Of a stretch of 64,000 nt of DNA, positions 17,363 through 24,442 are shown piece by piece (positions within the stretch are counted from its first letter, which is position 1; the number at the start of each line of letters is the position of its first letter). Source of the DNA: Chryseobacterium aureum (GTDB lineage: Bacteria > Bacteroidota > Bacteroidia > Flavobacteriales > Weeksellaceae). The translations under genes and the position numbers were made by a program. The stretch is from NCBI RefSeq assembly GCF_003971235.1, contig NZ_CP034661.1:682001-746000 (forward strand), given 5' to 3'. The notes beneath the pieces were generated by a model, which had not been told where the DNA came from, did not search any database, and saw only the letters and a list, made by a program, of their open reading frames with translations.

Positions 17363-18217
17363 TTAGTTTTTTACTGTTGATTTCTTTTTAAATTCAGAAG
17401 GAGACATTTCTTTATATGCCTTGAATATTTTATTGAAATGACTGGCATCATTAAAGCCCAGCTTATCTGCAATTTCACTGATATTGTAATGACTTTGCAA
17501 TAAAAGTTTTTCTGCTGTTTTTATTTTCTGCTGTATAACATGCTGCTGTACAGAGAAGCCCGTTTGCTTTTTGGTATACATACTGATATAATTGGGTGAA
17601 AGCATAAATTCTTTGGCAAGATTTTCAATTTTCATTTTATCGGCATTCAAAGCATTGACATTAATATAATACAGGATTCTTTCAATTCTGCTTGCATTTT
17701 GTGCGATCCGCTTTTTGGTGGTGGCGTTCATAATGTTTCGGATCATGATGGTGATGATCCCCGAGAAAATATCGGTGGTAATTTCTTTATTATAGGTGTT
17801 CTTATGACTGAATTCATACAGAAGAATCCGGGCAAGCTGTAACAGATGTTCCCTGTCTGTTTTATTTTTAATCACTGATTCACAGACGAAAGAATGATCT
17901 TCCATCAGCAGCTGAATTACTTTTTTGAGCTCATTCTTTTTATTAGACAAAAGATTTTCCCAGATATACTGCTCCGTAAATTTAATATAAATGAATTTTG
18001 TTTTGCTTTTAATAGAAAATTCATGCCCGTCGCTGGGTCTCAGGAAAAAGACATCTCCCTTTTTGTAAGGAAAAGTAATGCTGTTGAGATGATGAAACCC
18101 TCTTCCATTTTCGATAATCACCACCTCATAAAAGTTATGATTGTGGTATTCTACATCCCAGGTTTCCTTTTCAATACCGAAAACATTAAAAGAATTGAAA
18201 TTGACAATTCGCTTCAT
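17363..18217 (-). CDS. AraC-family transcriptional regulator
   Basis: 284 aa. The N-terminal half is a cupin-like sensor (YHNHNFYEVVIIENGRGFHHLN, then GDVFFLRPSDGHEF). The C-terminal 100 residues are a two-helix-turn-helix AraC DNA-binding domain (LAKEFMLSPNYISMYTKKQTG, ISEIADKLGFNDASHFNKIFK). It is divergent from the polysaccharide deacetylase gene with 90 nt between start codons, so that gene is its most likely target (inference). The effector is unknown; cupin members often bind sugars. Confidence 0.9.
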   Translation of the reverse strand: MKRIVNFNSFNVFGIEKETWDVEYHNHNFYEVVIIENGRGFHHLNSITFPYKKGDVFFLRPSDGHEFSIKSKTKFIYIKFTEQYIWENLLSNKKNELKKVIQLLMEDHSFVCESVIKNKTDREHLLQLARILLYEFSHKNTYNKEITTDIFSGIITIMIRNIMNATTKKRIAQNASRIERILYYINVNALNADKMKIENLAKEFMLSPNYISMYTKKQTGFSVQQHVIQQKIKTAEKLLLQSHYNISEIADKLGFNDASHFNKIFKAYKEMSPSEFKKKSTVKN

Positions 18218-18307
18218 AGAAGAATGGATTTTTACAAATTTACCATTAATTTTTACAATAAATCATGTTGGTTTATTGATGAATTTTGTCCTATCAATAC
18301 ATTCAAA

Positions 18308-19294
18308 ATGAAATATATAAAACAATCCGTACTGCTGGTTGCTTCAGCAATCGCTTTGATGTCTTTTTCTGATCGTGATGACAGGGATAAAACAGATAAA
18401 ATGCAGCAGCATACACCACAGGTCTCAACTAAAAAATACTGGCCTAATGGAGCTCAATTGGTTATTTCCGTATCAATGCAGTTTGAAACAGGCGGGCAGC
18501 CGGAAGGTGCAGAAAGCCCGTTCAGCGGCACTCCCCTTCCTGCAGGACAACCCGATCTTCCGGCAGAAAGCTGGTATCGCTATGGAGCGAATGAAGGCAT
18601 TTACCGTATGCTGGATTTATGGAAAAAATATGATATTAAAGTAACATCCCACGTTGTAGGAACAGCTGCCGAGAGGTATCCCGAAGTGGCCAAAGCTATT
18701 GCAAAGGGAGGGCATGAAATTGCAGCCCACGGTATTGCCTGGGACCATCAGTGGAATAAAAACTATACTGATGAGCTGAGTTTTGTGAAAGAAGGTGTAG
18801 ACGTTGTTGAAAAGATTACAGGTCAGAAAGCTGTAGGCTATAACGCCAACTGGCTCAGAAGAAGTCCGAATACCCTTCATGTATTACAGGAACTTGGGTT
18901 TCTGTATCATATCGATGACTTAAGCCATGATGAGCCTTTCATTACCAAAGTAAACGGGAAAAAATTGGTTGTCATTCCTTATACCTTGCGTAATAATGAT
19001 ATTGTCAATATTGAAGGAAAACACTGGAGCCCTGATCAGTTTCTGGCACAGCTGAAATTTGAATTTGACCAACTGTATGAGGAAGGAGCATCAAAGAGAA
19101 GAATGATGAGCATCAGTTTTCATGACAGAATTGGCGGAACTCCTGCCATGGTACATGCAATGGAGGAGTTTATTAAGTATGCCAAAGCAAAGCAGGGTGT
19201 CGTTTTTATGAGAAAAGATGATATTGCTAAAATGGTAATGAATGATCCCAATACTCCTGTTGACAACAGTGAAGAAAAATATAATAATAACTAA
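18308..19294 (+). CDS. Polysaccharide deacetylase family protein, exported
   Basis: 328 aa from the ATG at 18308. The open frame extends upstream to 17894 but that part overlaps the divergent AraC gene, and MKYIKQSVLLVASAIALMSF is a clear signal peptide (lipobox not obvious), so 18308 is chosen. NodB-type fold: TSHVVGTAAERYPEVAKA and GGHEIAAHGIAWDHQW carry His residues of the metal site, and ISFHDRIGGTP lies near the C-terminus. It most resembles the PuuE/allantoinase-like branch, so amide or N-acetyl hydrolysis is likely but the substrate is unknown. DoxX follows 104 nt downstream. Confidence 0.82.
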   Translation: MKYIKQSVLLVASAIALMSFSDRDDRDKTDKMQQHTPQVSTKKYWPNGAQLVISVSMQFETGGQPEGAESPFSGTPLPAGQPDLPAESWYRYGANEGIYRMLDLWKKYDIKVTSHVVGTAAERYPEVAKAIAKGGHEIAAHGIAWDHQWNKNYTDELSFVKEGVDVVEKITGQKAVGYNANWLRRSPNTLHVLQELGFLYHIDDLSHDEPFITKVNGKKLVVIPYTLRNNDIVNIEGKHWSPDQFLAQLKFEFDQLYEEGASKRRMMSISFHDRIGGTPAMVHAMEEFIKYAKAKQGVVFMRKDDIAKMVMNDPNTPVDNSEEKYNNN

Positions 19295-19375
19295 TGAAGC
19301 TGGAGGCTGGAAGAATGATGTTATAAGGTTACAAAGTACTTTTATAACTTGTATATCCCCCAGCTTCATTCTTTT
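19293..19375 (+). terminator. Long inverted repeat after the deacetylase gene
   Basis: AATGAAGCTGG (19293-19303) overlaps the stop codon and pairs perfectly with CCAGCTTCATT (19360-19370), followed by CTTTT. An inner GTTATAA/TTATAAC pair lies between them. It is probably a terminator or mRNA-stabilising structure. Confidence 0.5.
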
Positions 19376-19398
19376 GTCCTCCCTTCAAAAATATCTCT

Positions 19399-19797
19399 AT
19401 GAATACAAAAAATACAAAAACAGCCTATTTTTTCCTTCGTGTATCTATGGGAATCAATTTCCTGGGACACGGATTGGTCCGTCTCGTAAAACTGCAGGAC
19501 TTTGCATCAGGAATGATGAAAGGTTTTGAAACAAGCTGGCTTCCGCAGCCATTGGTATATCTGTTTGGAGTCACCCTTCCCTTTCTGGAATTTTTTATCG
19601 GATTACTGCTGACCCTTGGTTGTAAAACCCGTATTGCTGCCATAGCCGGAAGTTCTCTGATTATCCTGTTGCTTTTTGGAAGCAGCACTGTAGAAAACTG
19701 GGAATCAATGGGCATTCAGATGATCTACGCAGGGTTGTTTTATATTCTGATCAGTAGAATGGATGACAATTATCTGGCTTTGGACAGAAAATCATAA
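19399..19797 (+). CDS. DoxX-family membrane protein
   Basis: 132 aa with four membrane helices (about 10-30, 48-72, 78-96 and 100-120). The pattern RVSMGINFLGHGLVRL followed by GVTLPFLEFFIGLLLTLG is characteristic of DoxX/SURF4-type proteins, small inner-membrane proteins linked to redox or thiol chemistry in a few cases. It is downstream of the deacetylase in the same direction and may be co-transcribed. No specific function can be read. Confidence 0.75.
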   Translation: MNTKNTKTAYFFLRVSMGINFLGHGLVRLVKLQDFASGMMKGFETSWLPQPLVYLFGVTLPFLEFFIGLLLTLGCKTRIAAIAGSSLIILLLFGSSTVENWESMGIQMIYAGLFYILISRMDDNYLALDRKS

Positions 19798-19811
19798 AAG
19801 AACATTGTAAG

Positions 19812-19885
19812 AACCGGGAAAGTAAAGAAAGCGAAAAAGAACTCTGATATTTTCGTATTGTGATCTTTATTTTCCCGGTTTTTTC
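19812..19885 (+). terminator. Terminator after the DoxX gene
   Basis: AACCGGGAAA (19812-19821) pairs perfectly with TTTCCCGGTT (19871-19880), followed by TTTTCT. The 49-nt loop is unusually long but the stem and U-tract are clear. Confidence 0.65.
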
Positions 19886-20028
19886 TGTTATCTGAGATTA
19901 TGTTACAACTTTCATAGATTCAGCTACCCGGTTTTTATAATTATGCCCGAATTTTGCATCATCAATAAAAGCAACTGAAAATATCACGTTTATTTTTAAT
20001 GCAATACATCACCATAAAATAGAAAAAG

Positions 20029-20964
20029 ATGCAAACTATACTGGGAGCCAATGGACAGATTGGCGAAGAACTGGCAAGAGAACTGAAGAGAAATTACACT
20101 TCAGACATCCGCATTGTAAGCAGAAATGCTAAAAAAGTGAACGATACGGATACTGTTTTTTCCGCAGATTTATCAGACAGAAAAAAGGCGGTTGAAGCAG
20201 TAAAAGGAAGTGAAATTGCTTACTTCACCCTGGGACTTCCTATGGATACGGAGCTTTGGGAGAAACAGTTTCTGAACATCATGAAAAATGTTATTGAAGC
20301 CTGTAAAATAAATGGTACCAAACTGGTGTTTTTTGATAATACCTATATGTATCCTCAAAATAATGAGATTTTAACAGAAGAAACCCGTTTTGACCCTGTA
20401 GGAAGAAAAGGAATGGTAAGGAAACAGATGACAGAAATGCTTCTACAAGAGATGGAGGCCGGAACAATAGAAGCTGTTATTTGCAGAGCACCGGAATTTT
20501 ATGGTCCCGGAAAAACACAGAGCATTACGAATAGTCTTATTTTCAGTGCCATTAAAGAAGGTAAGAAACTGAAAGTCCCTTTGAGAGATGATAAGCTGCG
20601 AAGCCTGATCTGGACACCTGATGCCAGCCGGGCTACTGCTTTACTAGGAAATACTCCGGATGCTTACGGACAGACATGGCATCTGCCGGTAGATGATCAT
20701 CAACTGAATTATAAAGAATTTATAGCACTGGCTTCTCAGATTTATGGAAGAGAATTCAGGTATTCAGTTATTCCGAAAATCGCTTTTACAATAGGATCTT
20801 TATTCAATAAAAATGCAAAAGAATTATTGGAACTGCTTCCAAGATATCAGTATGATAATCTGTTTGATGATTCAAAATTCAGAAAAAGATTTCCCGGATT
20901 TACGGTAACTCCATACAGACAGGGAATTGAACAGATCAAAAAAGAACAGCATGCAGAAGGATAA
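20029..20964 (+). CDS. NAD-dependent epimerase/dehydratase family protein
   Basis: 311 aa, atypical/extended SDR. ILGANGQIGEELARELKRN at the N-terminus is the GxxGxxG dinucleotide-binding loop. DNTYMYPQNN holds the active-site Tyr region, and residues about 130-230 fit the substrate domain (GRKGMVRKQMTEMLLQ, CRAPEFYGPG). Related proteins are nucleotide-sugar or NmrA-like oxidoreductases. It starts 64 nt after the end of a terminator-like region and lies 120 nt before an AraC gene on the same strand. Substrate unknown. Confidence 0.8.
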   Translation: MQTILGANGQIGEELARELKRNYTSDIRIVSRNAKKVNDTDTVFSADLSDRKKAVEAVKGSEIAYFTLGLPMDTELWEKQFLNIMKNVIEACKINGTKLVFFDNTYMYPQNNEILTEETRFDPVGRKGMVRKQMTEMLLQEMEAGTIEAVICRAPEFYGPGKTQSITNSLIFSAIKEGKKLKVPLRDDKLRSLIWTPDASRATALLGNTPDAYGQTWHLPVDDHQLNYKEFIALASQIYGREFRYSVIPKIAFTIGSLFNKNAKELLELLPRYQYDNLFDDSKFRKRFPGFTVTPYRQGIEQIKKEQHAEG

Positions 20965-21015
20965 TCCTGCTGAAATAAGTAACTTAGAGACAGAAACATC
21001 CAGACGAAAGTCTTT

Positions 21016-21069
21016 AAAATCCTACTCCTGCTTAAGTGATGAAAAATCAAAGGATTTTGACGGGGTGGT
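21016..21069. repeat. Dispersed palindromic repeat, copy C (variant)
   Basis: AAAATCCT (21016-21023) pairs with AGGATTTT (21051-21058), followed by GACGGGGTGGT (21059-21069). On the minus strand this begins ACCACCCCGTCAAAA, the same end as copies at 37261 and 56778. It lies in the gap between the epimerase and AraC genes. Confidence 0.55.
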
Positions 21070-21084
21070 AAAAAAAGATAGACA

Positions 21085-21993
21085 ATGAAAGCTCCTGAAA
21101 AAATAACCTCCATCACCGCATTACACCAATACCTAAAGCTGAAAAAGCCTTCCCATCCATTGGTGAGTGTATTTGATTTTAATCAAGTACATGTAGATCC
21201 GGAAACCATTCTGAGTGCGGTAACCACAGATTTCTATGTCATTTCCCTTAAAAAAGACTGTGCGGGAAGATGCAGATACGGACAGCATTATTATGATTTT
21301 GAGGATGGAATCATGTATTTTATTGCTCCCCATCAGGTTCTTCAGTTTGAAGACATTCTGCTCTCTGAGGTGAAAGGAAATGTACTCGTTATTCATCCTG
21401 ACTTTCTGCACGGATATCCTTTAGCCCGTACCATAAAAGATTATGGCTATTTCTCCTATAGGGCCAATGAAGCCCTGTATCTCTCAGAAAAAGAGGAAAA
21501 ATCTGTAACGGACATCATGAATAATATCAGCAGAGAAATAGAAACCAATATGGATGGTTTTACCCAGGATTTATTGGTCTCCAACATAGATTTGCTCCTA
21601 AAATATTGTGACAGATTCTACAACCGCCAGTTTTTAACCCGGAAAAAAGTGAATCATGATCTTTTAACCCAGCTTGAAACTTTACTTGATGATTATTTTA
21701 AAAATGAAAAACTGCTGATTAACGGCATCCCAACAGTACAGTTAGTGGCTGCACAGATGCATATAAGTCCTAATTATCTGAGTGATATGCTGAGAGTGCA
21801 TACCGGGCAGACAACGCAGCAGCATATTCAGAACCGGGTGATTGAAAAAGCAAAAGAGATGCTGTCTACCACCGGAATGTCTGTTTCTGAGATTGCTTAC
21901 CGTTTAGGCTTTGAACACCCTCAGTCTTTTCACCGTTTATTTAAAAACCAAACTACAGTTTCTCCACTGGAATTCAGAAAATCTTTTAATTAA
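21085..21993 (+). CDS. AraC-family transcriptional regulator
   Basis: 302 aa. The N-terminal half is a variant cupin-type sensor; the C-terminal AraC domain is clear (VAAQMHISPNYLSDMLRVHTG and VSEIAYRLGFEHPQSFHRLFK, ending SPLEFRKSFN). It starts 15 nt after a dispersed repeat and ends 10 nt before the DJ-1/PfpI gene. The neighbouring epimerase and DJ-1 protein are plausible targets (inference). Confidence 0.9.
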   Translation: MKAPEKITSITALHQYLKLKKPSHPLVSVFDFNQVHVDPETILSAVTTDFYVISLKKDCAGRCRYGQHYYDFEDGIMYFIAPHQVLQFEDILLSEVKGNVLVIHPDFLHGYPLARTIKDYGYFSYRANEALYLSEKEEKSVTDIMNNISREIETNMDGFTQDLLVSNIDLLLKYCDRFYNRQFLTRKKVNHDLLTQLETLLDDYFKNEKLLINGIPTVQLVAAQMHISPNYLSDMLRVHTGQTTQQHIQNRVIEKAKEMLSTTGMSVSEIAYRLGFEHPQSFHRLFKNQTTVSPLEFRKSFN

Positions 21994-22003
21994 TGATCCC
22001 GCG

Positions 22004-22690
22004 ATGAAAAAAATCTTATTAATTGTAACAAACGTAGATCAATATGCCAGCGGCCATCTTAAAACCGGAGTATGGCTGAGCGAACTTACCCATATTTATG
22101 AATCAGCAAAAACAAAAGGATGGGCAATTACCATAGCTTCTCCTAAAGGAGGAAATGCTCCTGTTGATCCGGAAAGCCTGAAACCACTCGTACTTGATAC
22201 GATTTCAAAAAAATATTATGAAAATCCGGAATTTATGCACGAACTGGCTCATACAAGAAGTCTTGATGAGATAAAGGATGAATCTTTCGACTGTATTTAC
22301 CTTGCAGGAGGGCATGGAACAATGTATGATTTTCCTGACAATGTTACTTTACAGGAAATCCTCAGAAATCAGTATGAAAATAATAAAATGGTGGCCGCAA
22401 TCTGTCACGGTGTCGGAGGACTACTGAATGTACGTCTTTTAAACGGTGAGTATATGATTAAAGGCCGGAATATCACCGGATTTGACTGGTTTGAAGAAAC
22501 ATTGGCCAGAAGAAAAAATGAAGTACCATTTAATCTTGAAGCAGCTCTTAAGGAGCGTGGTGTACACTACAAAAAAGCATTGATTCCTATGACCTCCAAT
22601 GTGGTGGCTGATGGCAGTCTCATTACAGGACAAAACCCTTTCAGCTCTAAAGAAATGGCTAAAGTAGTTGTTTCTGAATTGGAGAAATAG
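22004..22690 (+). CDS. DJ-1/PfpI family (type 1 glutamine amidotransferase-like) protein
   Basis: 228 aa from ATG 22004; a longer in-frame opening overlaps the AraC gene and is unlikely. MKKILLIVTNVDQYASG begins the Rossmann-like fold, LAGGHGTMYDF carries the family's acidic/oxyanion region and AAICHGVGGLL holds the nucleophile Cys. This resembles Hsp31/YhbO-like glyoxalase III or deglycase proteins active against reactive carbonyls. It follows the AraC gene by 10 nt, probably in one transcript. Confidence 0.85.
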   Translation: MKKILLIVTNVDQYASGHLKTGVWLSELTHIYESAKTKGWAITIASPKGGNAPVDPESLKPLVLDTISKKYYENPEFMHELAHTRSLDEIKDESFDCIYLAGGHGTMYDFPDNVTLQEILRNQYENNKMVAAICHGVGGLLNVRLLNGEYMIKGRNITGFDWFEETLARRKNEVPFNLEAALKERGVHYKKALIPMTSNVVADGSLITGQNPFSSKEMAKVVVSELEK

Positions 22691-22750
22691 AGATTCAGTT
22701 TGCGTTGATTGAGTAAAGGAACATTAATATCTTAAAGTATTAAAATAAAA

Positions 22751-22874
22751 AACGCAAAGTTTTAATGGTTTCAGATTTTTACTGAAAATGAGTAATGACA
22801 TTGTCAATAGACGGTACATTGATTCTTCCCCTTAGATCCCTCAAATTAAAGTAAAACATTAAAAGCTTTGCGTT
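22751..22874. repeat. Inverted repeat flanking a 91-nt spacer in the intergenic region
   Basis: AACGCAAAGTTTTAAT (22751-22766) and ATTAAAAGCTTTGCGTT (22858-22874) are near-perfect reverse complements with one extra base. The AACGCAAAG core recurs at 60057, and GCGCAAAG at 57942. It may be a degenerate small repeat element or the paired 3' ends of two convergent transcripts. Confidence 0.4.
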
Positions 22875-22919
22875 AAAAAAAAAACACAAGTTTCCCGAAG
22901 GTTTATGATCATTGTTTTC

Positions 22920-24437
22920 TCACGATAAGACTGATTTCGTTATCGTAACAAGACTCATTACAATGACTACTATTCCCACCAAAACAAACATTTTCTTTGT
23001 TGGAAGCTTTGAAGTAAGCATTGCAGAAAACGGAGCTGTAAAAACACCGCCCAGCAAAAGGCCCAGCACAATATTCCAGTGATGAATACCAATTGTAAAA
23101 ATAAATGTGATAGCGCTTGTTATCGTCAGTAAAAACTTGGCTACCGTAGAACTTCCCACTACATAACGGGGAATTCTACCCTCTTTAATCAGTGTTCCGG
23201 TTACCAATGGGCCCCATCCGCCTCCTGCAAAAGAATCAATAAATCCCCCTGCCAATCCCAATACCCTGAGATTGGTTCTTCGTTTGGTTTTAACTCGTCC
23301 TGATTTTTTATCTTTGAATGCGTTTCTCAAGATATTAATTCCAAGATATAACGTGTAGCAGGCAATAATGGGCTTAACAATATGAGCGTAATGTTCGCCA
23401 TAATGAGACAAAGTCAAAGCCCCGATTACAGAACCTACAACAGCCAGCGGGAATAATACCCATACCATTTTTTTGTTGACATTTCCCAGTTTGTAATGAC
23501 TGAAGCTTCCAGCTGCCGTAGTAAAAGATTCTGCAGAATGAATACTTGCACTTACTACGGGAGGCGGCACATTCAACAGTAAAAGAATAGTGGTACAGAT
23601 CACACCATAGCCCATTCCCATAGATCCCGCGACAATCTCTGCCATAAAACCGGCAAACAGCATCCAATAAAAAATATGTCCGTCCTTATTCAGAAAATAC
23701 TGAATATCACCGGCAAGATTAAACTGGTATACCACAAGTCCGAATAACCCCAAAAGAAGCAATACTCCTATAATGGCAAGGTAAATATTAGCTTTTCTCT
23801 GTGCGGTTTTGGTTATATTAATCAGCTTTTCAATTTCTCTATCAGGTTTTGAGGAAGCCTCTCCGTCAGACAGATATGCTGTCGTGATTTTGTTAAGTTC
23901 TTTTACTTTATAATTAAAATCCCCTGTCAGCTGATTTCTTATATGCTGCATATTATCCAGTACGTGATCCATTTCATCAGGAATTACTTCTGTAAAGGTT
24001 TCCCGTAATCTTTTAGCAATGGTAGGAGATTTTCCATTGGTGGAAATCGCAATTTTAAGACTTCCCTTTCTGACAATGGAACCTAAATAAAAATCGCACA
24101 AATCCGGCTTGTCTGCAATATTGACCAGTACATTTTTTTTCTGGGCTTTTTCTCTGATTTCCCCTGCTAATTGAATATCATTGACCGCAATAATAGCAAG
24201 ATCAGCACCATTAAAATCATGATCATCATATGCTCTTTCGTGTAAGATTACATTAGAAAACTGATGTTGTAAGGTTCTCACTTCGGGAATAATCTCTTTT
24301 GCTACCAGTTTAATAGAAGTTTCCGGAGAATTACCCAATACAGATTCCAGTTTTTCGAGAGCAACCTTGCCGCCGCCAATGATGAGCAGGGAAAGATTTT
24401 CAAGTTTTAAAAATATGGGATATAATGAATTGCTCAT
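22920..24437 (-). CDS. Fusion: CysG-type precorrin-2 dehydrogenase/ferrochelatase + TSUP permease
   Basis: 505 aa. Residues 1 to about 200 are the CysG/Met8 N-terminal module: FLKLENLSLLIIGGGKVALEK is the NAD-binding loop, DLCDFYLGSIVRKGSLKIAIST and NGKSPTIAKRLRE are family signatures, with a helical dimerisation region after. A linker leads to membrane helices from about 225, and residues 250-505 are a TauE/SafE (TSUP) permease (GFMAEIVAGSMGMGYGV, GFIDSFAGGGWGPLV). The first module makes sirohydrochlorin/siroheme for sulfite reductase; TSUP proteins move sulfite, sulfate or organosulfonates. It lies 5 nt after the receptor gene. Together with SUMT this completes the siroheme pathway. Confidence 0.9.
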   Translation of the reverse strand: MSNSLYPIFLKLENLSLLIIGGGKVALEKLESVLGNSPETSIKLVAKEIIPEVRTLQHQFSNVILHERAYDDHDFNGADLAIIAVNDIQLAGEIREKAQKKNVLVNIADKPDLCDFYLGSIVRKGSLKIAISTNGKSPTIAKRLRETFTEVIPDEMDHVLDNMQHIRNQLTGDFNYKVKELNKITTAYLSDGEASSKPDREIEKLINITKTAQRKANIYLAIIGVLLLLGLFGLVVYQFNLAGDIQYFLNKDGHIFYWMLFAGFMAEIVAGSMGMGYGVICTTILLLLNVPPPVVSASIHSAESFTTAAGSFSHYKLGNVNKKMVWVLFPLAVVGSVIGALTLSHYGEHYAHIVKPIIACYTLYLGINILRNAFKDKKSGRVKTKRRTNLRVLGLAGGFIDSFAGGGWGPLVTGTLIKEGRIPRYVVGSSTVAKFLLTITSAITFIFTIGIHHWNIVLGLLLGGVFTAPFSAMLTSKLPTKKMFVLVGIVVIVMSLVTITKSVLS

Positions 24438-24442
24438 GCTGA

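Noticed and set aside
17894-18307. N-terminal extension of the polysaccharide deacetylase reading frame
   Set aside because: It overlaps the divergent AraC gene and precedes a clear signal peptide starting at 18308.
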